Assembly: GCA_029975915.1 (NCBI GenBank)
Contig: JARKOC010000466.1
Coordinates: 186,001 to 250,000, forward strand
DNA from: Bryobacteraceae bacterium
GTDB lineage: Bacteria; Acidobacteriota; Terriglobia; Bryobacterales; Bryobacteraceae
DNA length: 64,000 nucleotides
Reading direction: 5' to 3'
Shown here: piece after piece, positions 42,127 through 50,900 of the stretch
Layout of the letters: every line of letters begins with the position of its first letter
Position numbering within the stretch: the stretch's first letter is position 1
Notes under the pieces: generated by a model
Told to the model about the DNA's origin: nothing
What the model saw: only the letters and a program-made list of their open reading frames with translations
The model's database searches: none
Translations under genes and position numbers: made by a program

Positions 42127-43697
42127 AGTCCGGATTGGAAGCATACGCGCTGGCGCAATATCGCCGGGTCCTGACCCAGATGGACCGCGATCCGGATTCG
42201 CCCACCTTCGGCTGTTTCGACCGTAACTACTGGCACTACAAGATCCGCGACTTCCCTTCCTCGATTCTCCAACAAGGGGTTTTCACGATCGAGGCGATTC
42301 GTAAGGGCCGGCTGCCGGGCGTGAAAGCTCCGGATTCGGTGATCGATTGGTCGCTGGCGGCCGTGAACGCCCTGTCGCGGCAGGTGAACGGCTTCGGCGC
42401 GGTGGACGAATACTATCCCTTTGAGCACAGTTACCCGGCTGCGGCTTTTGGGCTGCTAGCAGCGGCGCGAGTCGTCTTCGATTGGTCGCAGGAGCAGGGC
42501 GCTCCCCTTGATAGGATCGATTGGCCTGGATTGGTTCGTTTGGCAAGGCATCTTCTGGGCCGCGTGGAGTCGCAGGCGTCCAATCAGCAGGCTGCCGGAC
42601 TGGCTGCGCTGGCGCTGGCGGGGCGCGTGCCGCGGTTCGGCGTTCAGACCTCAGAGGTCGCCGCTCTGGCGAAGGCGTTTTTTGCCACTCAGCACGAGGA
42701 AGGGTGGTTTGACGAATACGGAGGCCCGGATTTCGGCTACCTCAGCGTCACAATCGACGCCCTGATGGATTATCACGAGGCATCCCAGGATCCGGCAGCG
42801 CTGGCTGCCGCCACGAAAGCCCTTGATTTTCTTTGCACAATGACCGGCTGCGACGGATGCTTGCCGTCGACTCTGAACAGCCGCAACACGGACTACGTAG
42901 TCCCTTGTGGAATCATTCGTTTAGCAGCGGTCAGCCCGAAAGCGAGCTGGCTCGCGCACCGGTTGTTCGACTCGATTGGCGACCCGGCCGGCCACTTCCT
43001 CTGGCCCACCGACGACCGCTACCACGCACATTACATATTCGCCTCCGTGGTTCGCAGCCTGGATTACGTCGCGGCGATGCAACCTCCCAGCGCCGCGCCT
43101 GAACTGCCTGAAACTCAGTGGCTCGCTGGCGCGGGCTACTGGATCGTCCGGCGCCCGCTGGCGACGGTTTTTGTTGCGGCGCACAAGGGCGGATTGGTCC
43201 GAGTCCATCGACCGGATCAGCCGGCCGTGGCCGATCATGGCTGGCGCGCAGTCTCCGCTTCCGGCAAGCTCTTTACGACGAACTGGTGGACGCCGCCGCG
43301 GTTGATCGACCGGGCTCCGGCTTCCATCGCCGTCACTCACTCATTCCAAGCGTGCAGTTTCCAGACGTCCACGCCTGCACGTCATTTGGCGCTGCGGGCG
43401 ATAGCCTTTGTGCTGCGCCACCGCGTCATTCCGCTATTAAAGCGCTTAATGATCTTTCAGCCTGAAAAGACTGACAGAATTGGATTTAGACGATCAATTA
43501 CGATACTAGCGGACAGGGTAATGATCGAAGACCGCTTTGAGAATGCGGAAGGCTTTGTCCTGGTGCGTTCACCCCGGCAGAACCTGCGCCATGTGGCCAG
43601 CGCGGACAGTTTCTCGTCCGAGGAGTTTGACGCAGCGGCCGAAAGAATTCAGGCGGGACCCGGCCCGTGCAGAGCCACACGGGAGATCGAACTTTGA
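42123..43697 (+). CDS. unrecognised protein, possibly an alpha/alpha-toroid enzyme
   Basis: 524 aa. I do not recognise a family. Residues about 60-290 look like repeated helical hairpins with aromatic and acidic side chains ([46 protein letters not shown]), as in alpha/alpha-toroid glycan lyases or terpenoid-type barrels; residues about 330-520 are beta-rich ([34 protein letters not shown]), the layout of heparinase II/III-like enzymes. That comparison is a fold guess. No signal peptide is visible. The gene overlaps the FrhB-like gene (ATGA) and the GtrA gene (TTGA), so it is a firm member of the glycan module. Confidence 0.7.
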   Translation: MKSGLEAYALAQYRRVLTQMDRDPDSPTFGCFDRNYWHYKIRDFPSSILQQGVFTIEAIRKGRLPGVKAPDSVIDWSLAAVNALSRQVNGFGAVDEYYPFEHSYPAAAFGLLAAARVVFDWSQEQGAPLDRIDWPGLVRLARHLLGRVESQASNQQAAGLAALALAGRVPRFGVQTSEVAALAKAFFATQHEEGWFDEYGGPDFGYLSVTIDALMDYHEASQDPAALAAATKALDFLCTMTGCDGCLPSTLNSRNTDYVVPCGIIRLAAVSPKASWLAHRLFDSIGDPAGHFLWPTDDRYHAHYIFASVVRSLDYVAAMQPPSAAPELPETQWLAGAGYWIVRRPLATVFVAAHKGGLVRVHRPDQPAVADHGWRAVSASGKLFTTNWWTPPRLIDRAPASIAVTHSFQACSFQTSTPARHLALRAIAFVLRHRVIPLLKRLMIFQPEKTDRIGFRRSITILADRVMIEDRFENAEGFVLVRSPRQNLRHVASADSFSSEEFDAAAERIQAGPGPCRATREIEL

Positions 43698-44095
43698 TTG
43701 GCAGGCTCATCCGGTTTCTGGCGGCCGGTTTGCCCGCGTTTCTTGTCGCCGTGCCGCTGAACTGGCTGCTGGTTTCGCAGTTCCTTTGGCCCAAACCGCT
43801 TGCCTACGCCCTGGTGTTGTGGGTGCAAGTGAGCGTCAACTTCTTTGCCTGTTTTTACTTCGTCTTTGAGCGCATCACAGTCCGGCCGACATTCGCGCAA
43901 TACTGGCGGTTTCTCACTGGTATCGCGCTGTTTCGGGCGGCCGATTGGGCAGCCTACACCGCCATGGTCGAGTGGGCGGGAGTGCCCTATCTGGCGGCGC
44001 AACTGCTGAACGTTACCCTGTTCGCATTGCTCAAATACCGCTTTTCGGCATCGGTCTTCGAGCGCGGCGGCAAGCGGCGGGCTTCTCCGCGCTAG
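43694..44095 (+). CDS. GtrA-like membrane protein
   Basis: 133 aa from a TTG start at 43694, supported by GGGAG eight bases upstream and a TTGA overlap with the preceding gene; a GTG at 43667 is an alternative. Four hydrophobic helices are visible (about 4-22, 30-50, 70-90, 95-115), with the typical opening RFLAAGLPAFLVAVPLNWLL. GtrA proteins move or hold undecaprenyl-phosphate-linked sugars across the membrane for surface glycosylation. The convergent gene next door is a GT2 glycosyltransferase of the GtrB type, its natural partner. The two ends overlap by four bases. Confidence 0.85.
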   Translation: MIGRLIRFLAAGLPAFLVAVPLNWLLVSQFLWPKPLAYALVLWVQVSVNFFACFYFVFERITVRPTFAQYWRFLTGIALFRAADWAAYTAMVEWAGVPYLAAQLLNVTLFALLKYRFSASVFERGGKRRASPR

Positions 44096-45054
44096 TGGCC
44101 GGATGTGCGGCTATAGCGCTGTCTACGGGCTTCCCTTCGCACGTCTTCGAGAATCCGCCTGTTTGCGGCGAGCAGTTCGGCGACCAGGCCGGAAAGCCAG
44201 ATTTGGAGGCCGCCAAGGGTAAGGATCGCAGCGGCGATCAGACTCGGCAGGTGCACCCGGCCCGTGGTGGAGTACTCGCTGACGTACAAGTAGATCCAGC
44301 GCGCCATGAGGGCGATGCCGAGGACCACTGGAGCAAGCCCCACAGTGAAGAGAAACTTCATGGGCCTGTAGATCATGTAAATGCGGACCATTGTGAAAAG
44401 CGACCTGCTGACGTAGCTCCAGATCGATTTCACCAGCCGCGAGGGGCGTAAATCGCCGTTGACGCGGATTGGCACCGACATCACCTTCATCCCCGTGGCT
44501 CCGGCCTGGATGATGGTTTCCAGCGTATAGGTGTAACGGTTGAAGACTTGCAGTTCTATCGCCGTACGGCGTGAAATAGCCCGGAACCCGCTGGGTGCAT
44601 CCACCACGTCGGCCCCGCTGATCGTCCGAACAACTTTGCTGCCGAGCTTCTGGAGCAGTTTCTTGACCGGGGAAAAGTGTTCGATGGATTCGATGGGCCT
44701 CGCTCCGATGACGATATCGGCCTGTCCAGCCAGCACGGGCGCGGTGAGCTTGGGGATGTCCAGAGCCTGGTACTGATTGTCGGCGTCGGTATTCACGATG
44801 ACGTCGGCGCCGGCGGCCAGCGAGGCGTCGATTCCCTCCATGAAGGCCTTGGCGAGGCCGCTGTTGTATGGCAAACGGACGATGTGGTCCACGCCGTGCT
44901 TTCTGGCCACTTCGACGGTACCATCGGTGCTGCCATCATCGATGATGAGCCACTCTACAGTGTCGAAGCCCCCCACCTGGCGTGGTAGTTCGTTCAGTGT
45001 GATGCCCAGTGTGGACTCTTCGTTGTAACAAGGGATCTGTATAATGAGTTTCAA
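44092..45054 (-). CDS. GT2 glycosyltransferase, polyprenyl-phosphate sugar synthase type
   Basis: 320 aa. The GT-A domain starts LIIQIPCYNEESTLGITLNEL, has the nucleotide-sugar site LIIDDGSTDGT and the DxD motif in VNTDADNQYQ, with the acceptor loop DAPSGFRAIS. Two C-terminal helices (about 232-252 and 265-290) anchor it. This is the GtrB/DPM1-like pattern, which transfers a hexose from a nucleotide donor to polyprenyl phosphate on the cytoplasmic face. GtrA is convergent next to it and a GT-C transferase is divergent on its other side, so the three form a complete donor-flip-transfer set. Confidence 0.92.
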   Translation of the reverse strand: MKLIIQIPCYNEESTLGITLNELPRQVGGFDTVEWLIIDDGSTDGTVEVARKHGVDHIVRLPYNSGLAKAFMEGIDASLAAGADVIVNTDADNQYQALDIPKLTAPVLAGQADIVIGARPIESIEHFSPVKKLLQKLGSKVVRTISGADVVDAPSGFRAISRRTAIELQVFNRYTYTLETIIQAGATGMKVMSVPIRVNGDLRPSRLVKSIWSYVSRSLFTMVRIYMIYRPMKFLFTVGLAPVVLGIALMARWIYLYVSEYSTTGRVHLPSLIAAAILTLGGLQIWLSGLVAELLAANRRILEDVRREARRQRYSRTSGH

Positions 45055-45172
45055 GCGTCCCCCATCGGGCTTATCCGTCCAAGCGGGATGCCCGGAATCG
45101 CGCCCGATAATCCGGGCGGCCCGGCCATTATATGCGACTTAACGTCCGCGACACTTCGGGGACGGTGACCCA

Positions 45173-46858
45173 TTGAAAGATCTGTTTCTCTATTTTCTCC
45201 CAACTTTCCTGTCACTGAGCGTGTTGCCACTGGTCGCCGCCGCGGCTTACCTGCGTCCGCGATGGTTTGGGCACCGGGCCCGGTGGTGGAGGCGTGTGGA
45301 AAAAGCCTGGGGCCGGATCTCGCGCCGGCCGCTGATCTTCGTTGCCGTTCTGTGCGCGATTCAAATTGGCGGAGCAGCCTTCCGCTACGCCGTTCGTGGC
45401 ATTCCGCCGCCCCATGTGCACGATGAGTTCAGTTATCTGCTCGCCGGTGAGACCTTCGCGTCCGGGCGTCTGACGAACCCGACGCATCCCATGTGGGTCT
45501 TCTTCGAAAGCCCGCATATCATCCATGTACCGACATACACGTCGTTCTATCCGCCGGGACAGGCCATCGCTTTGGCCGCCGGATTCCTGCTGGGGCATCC
45601 CTGGCTTGGCGTGATCCTCAGCACGCTTATCATGATCGGCCTGATTTACTGGGCCGCCAGGCAGTGGTTGGCGCCGTTCTGGTCCGCGCTCGCCGGGGTC
45701 ATGGGGCTTTGCCTTGTGCTGGGCACCTATTGGACCGACACGTATTGGGGCGGGGCCGTAAACGCTCTGGCTGGAGCTCTGGTAACGGGCGCCGCCGGCT
45801 CGTTGCGCCGCGGGCCCTCGGCACTACACTTGCTGATTTACGCGAGTGGAGTGGCATTGTGTGCCATTACCCGGCCCTTTGAAGGCCTAGTGCTGACGAT
45901 GCTGGTGACGTGCTGGCTCTTGTGGCGGGTTGCAGAGCGCGGCCGAAAATCTTTGTTCGCCTATCTTCGACTGTCGCTGCCGGCGGCGCTTTTGTTGGCC
46001 GGCTCAGCGGGCGCGTTCCTCTATTACAACTACACTGTGACCGGAAACGCGCTGACAATGCCCTATTCCGAGGGCGCACGCCAGTACATAGCACGGCGCA
46101 AGTTTCTCTTCGAAAAGGACCCCCCAACGCCTGTTTACCGGCACAAGGAACTGCGCGACACCTATGTCGGGCTCAGACGCACAAATGAACGCCCATACTG
46201 GCGTGTTTACGGCAACCTGTCGCAACTTGCCGCTACCTACGTCTCCATCCCTCTGGTGCCGCTTTTCGTGCTCTCGATGCTGCTGGTGTTGCGCGGCTGG
46301 CGCAGCAGGCTGCGTCCCATGATCTTCACCGCCATGGGCGGCGTTGCCGCCGTGCTCACGATCCCGTGGATCAATCCGCATTATTACGGGCCATTCGCTG
46401 CCGCGGCCATTATGGCAGTCATAGCCGCCCTGCGCATGACACGCAACTTGAGTTTAGGCGGCGTGCGGCCTGGCTGGATTATCATCGCCGCGGTTTTCGG
46501 GATTCTGGCAACCAGGGGAACCGTGCGTCTGGTCACCCTGGCGCTTCCCGACAAAAACCCGCCCTATGCCTGGGGACTGGCGCGAACGGAGATCGAAACG
46601 AGACTTTCGGCCGAACCAGGAGGCCACCTTCTGTTGGTACGCTATCAACCCGGCCACATCTGGCACCACGAATGGGTTTATAACCACGCCGACATCGACG
46701 CCTCGAAGATCGTTTGGGCTCGTGAGATGGATGCTTCAAACAATGCCCGGTTGATCGAATACTTCAAGAACCGGCGGGTCTGGCTGCTCGAAGCCGATGC
46801 ACAGCCGCCACAACTTACCCCATACCCTGCGGCCGGTCCGGTCACTCCTTCCCGCTGA
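45173..46858 (+). CDS. GT-C type membrane glycosyltransferase (PMT/ArnT-like)
   Basis: 561 aa from a TTG at 45173 (GGTGA a few bases before). About ten to eleven helices are visible. After the first helices comes the periplasmic acidic motif HVHDEFSYLLAGETFASGRLT, typical of dolichyl/undecaprenyl-phosphate-sugar-using GT-C enzymes such as PMT_2. A periplasmic region near residues 300-340 and a soluble C-terminal tail (EIETRLSAEPGGHLLLVRYQPG...) complete it. It would transfer a sugar from a prenyl carrier made by the neighbouring GT2. Its end overlaps the convergent radical SAM gene by 17 bases. Confidence 0.85.
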   Translation: MKDLFLYFLPTFLSLSVLPLVAAAAYLRPRWFGHRARWWRRVEKAWGRISRRPLIFVAVLCAIQIGGAAFRYAVRGIPPPHVHDEFSYLLAGETFASGRLTNPTHPMWVFFESPHIIHVPTYTSFYPPGQAIALAAGFLLGHPWLGVILSTLIMIGLIYWAARQWLAPFWSALAGVMGLCLVLGTYWTDTYWGGAVNALAGALVTGAAGSLRRGPSALHLLIYASGVALCAITRPFEGLVLTMLVTCWLLWRVAERGRKSLFAYLRLSLPAALLLAGSAGAFLYYNYTVTGNALTMPYSEGARQYIARRKFLFEKDPPTPVYRHKELRDTYVGLRRTNERPYWRVYGNLSQLAATYVSIPLVPLFVLSMLLVLRGWRSRLRPMIFTAMGGVAAVLTIPWINPHYYGPFAAAAIMAVIAALRMTRNLSLGGVRPGWIIIAAVFGILATRGTVRLVTLALPDKNPPYAWGLARTEIETRLSAEPGGHLLLVRYQPGHIWHHEWVYNHADIDASKIVWAREMDASNNARLIEYFKNRRVWLLEADAQPPQLTPYPAAGPVTPSR

Positions 46859-47954
46859 TCTGAACGAGTCCCGCGTCTGAGGCGGAGCGTGGCGTTGGGG
46901 GCTTGGGCGGCGTCAACCACCTTTTTGGCAGCTTGGCCAGGTAGACCAACCGCTCCACCCACGGCAGAAGGCTGCGCACGGTTCTGCCGTGAAAGACGAG
47001 GCTGCCAGCGACCAGCAGCGGGTGAGGAATTGTGGTGCAGCACTTGGCGCAGATGCCGATTTCGCCTGCCCTTCCGGAGGCATGGAGCCGCCGCATCTCT
47101 CGCATGGCCGGGCCGTCGAAGATTTCGGGCAGAGGCCGCTCGCCGACGCGGCCGACCGGCGCGCCGTCGAGCATGTAGCTCTGGCAGCAGGGATAGACGT
47201 CGCCGTTGTGCTTGACGTACATGGCTCCGCGCCAGAGGTAGTGGCATGGGTACTTCCAATCCCCTGCCCCATGGCCCGCCTCTGGGCGCATCAGGTTGGT
47301 TTCGTCTTCCTTGATGCGGATCAGATCGACGCCGGGGACATCGCGCCAGAAGCGGATGAAATCCTCGACTTCGGCGGTGTTGCCGTCCATGCGGACGAGC
47401 TGAACGACAATCTGTGGCCTCTTGCCGCGCTCATGTTTCATACGGCAGAAGCGGACGAAGTTATCGCGGACGCGCTCGAAGTTAGCGCCTTTGCGGTAGA
47501 ACTCGAAGGTCTCTTTCTTCGCCCCGTCGAAGCTCAGGGTGATGTGTTCGAGATGCGTGTCGAGCATCCGGGCGGCGGCCTTTTCGTCGAGCAGCATGCC
47601 GTTGGTGGAGATGAGCGAGGAGATCGAGTGCTGGTGACAGAATTCGATGCGTTCGTAGATCTTGGGATCGAGCAGGGGCTCGCCCAATCCAATCAGCATC
47701 ATGTGCTCAGCGGTTTCGCCCGCTTCGGTGACCAGCGCCCTGAAGACCTCATCGGGCATGTCTTCCTTGGGCTGCTTATGCGTCTCGCGGGGGCACATCG
47801 GGCAGTAGATGTTGCACTTCGCCGTCGTTTCAACGATGTACTCCACCGGCAGCGCATCCACCGCGTCGCGGCGGCGCAAGTAGGCCAGCAGCAGCTTCCA
47901 TCGATTCCAGGCCCGCATGGCAATCCGTGGGACCATTGTAGCGATTCGGCGCAT
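46842..47954 (-). CDS. radical SAM protein with SPASM-like C-terminus
   Basis: 370 aa from the ATG at 47954; ATGs at 47936 and 47918 are alternatives, as no ribosome site is strong. A longer reading would run into the tmRNA gene and is rejected. The SAM-cluster motif is CNIYCPMCPRE (C-x3-C-x2-C), preceded by EYIVETTAK, with GLGEPLLDP as the GGE-like strand. The C-terminal cysteines (YPCCQS and ICAKCCTTIPH) suggest an auxiliary Fe-S cluster as in SPASM/twitch enzymes. No precursor-peptide gene is beside it, so it may modify a sugar or lipid of the neighbouring glycan cluster rather than a RiPP. Confidence 0.88.
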   Translation of the reverse strand: MRRIATMVPRIAMRAWNRWKLLLAYLRRRDAVDALPVEYIVETTAKCNIYCPMCPRETHKQPKEDMPDEVFRALVTEAGETAEHMMLIGLGEPLLDPKIYERIEFCHQHSISSLISTNGMLLDEKAAARMLDTHLEHITLSFDGAKKETFEFYRKGANFERVRDNFVRFCRMKHERGKRPQIVVQLVRMDGNTAEVEDFIRFWRDVPGVDLIRIKEDETNLMRPEAGHGAGDWKYPCHYLWRGAMYVKHNGDVYPCCQSYMLDGAPVGRVGERPLPEIFDGPAMREMRRLHASGRAGEIGICAKCCTTIPHPLLVAGSLVFHGRTVRSLLPWVERLVYLAKLPKRWLTPPKPPTPRSASDAGLVQISGKE

Positions 47955-48019
47955 GAAGCCCGGTGACCGGCTGAGCTTACGCCGTCTGCGGGATGTGTCC
48001 GGGCTGGACAGGGGAGGAT

Positions 48020-48373
48020 TGGTGGAGGCGGCGGGAGTTGAACCCGCGTCCGAAATGGCCCGCCGTGACAAGCCTACGTGCGTATCCGGTCCGGAATCTC
48101 GGCTGCGGACCTCGAACCGGCAAACGGTCCCGCAACCCAGCCTGATTGATCTCGGGCCGTCAGCCTCAGGCGGAGGCTTGGACCCTATCCTGCAAGGATG
48201 ACGCCCGGTCAATAACGCGCAGGCTCGTCACCGGCGGGCGGCTACCTATTTTAATTAGGCAGCGTAGGCAAACTGCTGATTGGCAGTTATGGTTTTCCGA
48301 TCGTTTTACGGGAGCTCGGAACCCGGCACGCCTCATCACTTCGGCTCCATCCCGTCGAAGCCGTTACGCCCCC
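48020..48373 (-). ncRNA. ssrA: transfer-messenger RNA
   Basis: 354 bases on the minus strand. The 5' end GGGGGCG pairs with CGCCTCC before the 3' ACCA to form the 7-bp acceptor stem (one G-T pair). The 5' D-arm-like stretch (TAACGGCTTCGACGGG) and the T-arm (GCGGGTTCAACTCCCGC) are canonical. The mRNA-like part resumes at GCC (48282-48284): GCC AAT CAG CAG TTT GCC TAC GCT GCC TAA, giving the tag ANQQFAYAA, whose hydrophobic AYAA end marks proteins for ClpXP-type proteases. It rescues stalled ribosomes. SmpB is not in this window. A -10 hexamer TATACT lies 17 bases upstream of the mature 5' end. Confidence 0.97.
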
Positions 48374-48389
48374 TCCTTTCGTCACTACC

Positions 48390-48395
48390 AGTATA
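48390..48395 (-). promoter_or_regulatory. -10 hexamer of the tmRNA promoter
   Basis: TATACT on the minus strand, 16 bases before the mature 5' end, which leaves a short precursor leader for RNase P to remove. No good -35 hexamer is visible. Confidence 0.5.
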
Positions 48396-48488
48396 AGAGA
48401 CGGAAGCCAGCACGGCTTGGTTCCAGGACGAGTGTCGAGATCCAAAGCCGCGGTCAGTGGGAGGCGCCGATGGTCTGAAACGGCGGCC

Positions 48489-48505
48489 CTGCCGAGAACC
48501 GGCAG
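48489..48505 (-). terminator. hairpin after the tandem hydrolase gene
   Basis: A perfect 6-bp stem with a 5-base loop (CTGCCG-GTTCT-CGGCAG on the minus strand), 47 bases after the hydrolase stop. No U-run follows, so termination here is uncertain. Confidence 0.3.
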
Positions 48506-48551
48506 TTCCCTCAGCGGTTGAACAGCGCGCCGAGTGTTCATCCGGGGATTG

Positions 48552-50792
48552 CTACTTCAAATGGCGGTCGAGGAACTCAAAAGTACCGATTCCGTGGATT
48601 TCATGTGGGCCGTCAAAGAACTCGATGGCGGTCCTGCCGCCGATCTTCAGTTGATTGTAGAGGCGCCGCACAGGGGCGTACTCCAGCGCCACCCATTCAT
48701 CGATGCCGACACCGTCGCGGTGGCCACGCTCGACCATGAACGGCCGAGGCGCCATCAGACCCGCCAATTCCGCGTAGTTGAACGTGTTGCCCATGTTCCA
48801 CTCCTGGATCTCCCATTCGCCGGTGTACACATAGCTGAACGGCGCTTCGGTGGATGCAACCTTCGGGATCCAGTCGTTAAAATCACCTGAGCAAATGGAC
48901 AGGGCGTAGCGCTTCAGCAGGGGCGGGACGCGCATTGCGGTCTTGCCGCCGTAGGAGAGGCCATAGAATCCAATGCGTTCGGCGTCGACGAACGGCTGCG
49001 TGACAAGCCAGTCGAGGATGCGGTCGTGCTGGGCGAGGATGAAGGAGAACATCGTAAGCCCGATGCTGTTGGCCTTGCGCTGGAGCCAGCGAAAGCTGTC
49101 GCCTCCGATGTAGGGGTTCTGCGGCGAGAATGTGATGTAGCCGCGTTCGGCCAAGCGGGCGGCGAAACGGTAGTAGGGAGTTTTGTCCGGGAGGCCCACA
49201 ATGTCGGAGGGCCGCCCTTCCAGTCCGTGCTGGCAGACCACCACAGGGCGCCTCTCGCCGGGAGCGATATCTTTGGGAACGAGCAGAATGCCGTAAGCGA
49301 AGACATCCGGATAAACCGGGATCTGAACCTCCCATTCGACGTAGCGGGCCGTCTCGCCGCGTTTGCGCGTGAGGGCGCGGAGGGGCTCGGAAGCAGGCGG
49401 GAGCCGTCCGATCACCTCGTTCCAGAGGGACTCACGGTATGGGCCAATTGTTGCCTGCCAGCGCTCAACTGAACTTGCGTCTGCCTTGGACCAGAATAGT
49501 TTGCGCTCGTCACGGGAAGATCGGACCAGCCGTTGGGAGAAATCGACGAGTTGGCTCACTTGGCGGCGCATCCGTACGTCCGCATCGCGGCTTTGGAGAA
49601 TAGCTGGCTTCCACGCCCCGGACGGTACGCGGGCGGACAATCCGAGCGCGCCTATGAATGCCCGCACGGCATTGCCACCGAATGGCGTTCCGCCGCCATC
49701 GCCTGAGACGGAGAGAGTGGCATGACCTGCGGGGAACGCCGTTTGCGCCCGTTCGAACTCCGCTTGAACGGCGCCCAGCGCAGGCGTCCGAATCGCACCG
49801 GGCGCGGCGCCGCGGCGGTTGGACGCTGGATGCGGCGGGCCGTCCACCCGCGGATGGACAGCGGCTTCGACCACGAGTTTCCTGGGCGCGACCAGCGCGG
49901 CAAGGCCGGAGTCGCCGAAGCGCCCAACCAAGTTCCACACGTTGCGGTAGATCGGCTCGGACCAGAGCCCTTCGCGAGGGCCGAAATACCCGCTGACCAG
50001 GGCAACACCGATCCGCTCATCGGCTGCGGCGCTGTAAAGCGCAAGCAGTCCGCCTTCACCGTAGCCGGCGACGCCGATGGGAGTCGATGGAGAAATCCGG
50101 TTGAACCAATCCACGCAGGCCAGGACTTTCTGGACCTCGTATCCGATCAACGTTCGGCCGATCTGAAACGTCATCCGGTAGATCCATTCGCGGTGCGGTT
50201 GATTGGTCATTCGAATCGCTGGATTGCCGGAGTAGGTGTCGCGGCGGTCGAGGACCACGGGGACAATCACCTGCGCGCCAAGCGCGGCCAAACGCCGGGC
50301 TAATTGCTGCTCTGGCGGAAGGGAGTTATCCAACCCGGCCAGCATCTCCGGCGTCCAATCCGCCTCGGGAATGACGATCACGTTCGCCACCGGCGTCTTG
50401 CCGCGAGGCCGCAGCAGCAGACCTTCGCCGTCAACGCCCTCGAACACCGGCCAGCGGACGGCGATGACATCGTAGCCTGCCGGGCGAGCGAGGACGGCGT
50501 TGCGATCAACCGTCGCATCAGGAACGGGCGCATCAAACGCCATGCGAGCGTCCACTGCGCCGATCAGCGTCAGAAACTCCCGGCGGGCCGCCGGATCACC
50601 CGCCGCAGGTAAGATCCGGCGCTTTTGCGCACTGGTAATGGCGGAGTCGAGGTAGCGGCCGATGCCGGCGACCATTGTGGAGGCGAAGTCCTCGCGGGAG
50701 GTCAACGGTTTTGTTGCGGGCAGGACCGCGTCCTGTGCCATGGAAACCGCGGCCAGCATCACCGCCGATATGGGAATGCGCGAAACTGCCAC
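48552..50792 (-). CDS. secreted tandem alpha/beta hydrolase, first active site degenerate
   Basis: 746 aa from the GTG at 50792, chosen for a near-perfect AAAGGAGG seven bases upstream; an ATG at 50819 lies before it. A signal peptide is visible (ISAVMLAAVSMAQ). Two alpha/beta-hydrolase domains follow. In the first (about 100-390) the nucleophile elbow reads GVAGYGEGGL, where the Ser of G-x-S-x-G is Gly, so it should be inactive. In the second (about 500-746) the elbow GFYGLSYGGKTAM is intact, and the His is in DGPHEIHG. The second domain is like acetylxylan/cephalosporin-esterase-type hydrolases. A secreted esterase acting on plant-derived glycan is likely; the dead first domain may bind substrate or stabilise the fold. 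Confidence 0.85.
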   Translation of the reverse strand: MAVSRIPISAVMLAAVSMAQDAVLPATKPLTSREDFASTMVAGIGRYLDSAITSAQKRRILPAAGDPAARREFLTLIGAVDARMAFDAPVPDATVDRNAVLARPAGYDVIAVRWPVFEGVDGEGLLLRPRGKTPVANVIVIPEADWTPEMLAGLDNSLPPEQQLARRLAALGAQVIVPVVLDRRDTYSGNPAIRMTNQPHREWIYRMTFQIGRTLIGYEVQKVLACVDWFNRISPSTPIGVAGYGEGGLLALYSAAADERIGVALVSGYFGPREGLWSEPIYRNVWNLVGRFGDSGLAALVAPRKLVVEAAVHPRVDGPPHPASNRRGAAPGAIRTPALGAVQAEFERAQTAFPAGHATLSVSGDGGGTPFGGNAVRAFIGALGLSARVPSGAWKPAILQSRDADVRMRRQVSQLVDFSQRLVRSSRDERKLFWSKADASSVERWQATIGPYRESLWNEVIGRLPPASEPLRALTRKRGETARYVEWEVQIPVYPDVFAYGILLVPKDIAPGERRPVVVCQHGLEGRPSDIVGLPDKTPYYRFAARLAERGYITFSPQNPYIGGDSFRWLQRKANSIGLTMFSFILAQHDRILDWLVTQPFVDAERIGFYGLSYGGKTAMRVPPLLKRYALSICSGDFNDWIPKVASTEAPFSYVYTGEWEIQEWNMGNTFNYAELAGLMAPRPFMVERGHRDGVGIDEWVALEYAPVRRLYNQLKIGGRTAIEFFDGPHEIHGIGTFEFLDRHLK

Positions 50793-50799
50793 CAGTTCA

Positions 50800-50807
50800 C
50801 CTCCTTT
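50800..50807 (-). promoter_or_regulatory. strong Shine-Dalgarno of the tandem hydrolase
   Basis: AAAGGAGG on the minus strand, seven bases before the GTG at 50790-50792. It decides for this GTG over the upstream ATG at 50819. Confidence 0.8.
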
Positions 50808-50900
50808 CACCCGGTCCATCGTACTTCCATTTATCCTCCTCGATCATGCTGCCGGGCCAGATTCCGCGTTCCGCACGTTACACTGATAGTTTCATCCGTC

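Noticed and set aside
47955..48212. N-terminal extension of the radical SAM gene
   Set aside because: The open frame runs through the tmRNA gene; the Fe-S motif needs no extra residues and tmRNA identity is certain.
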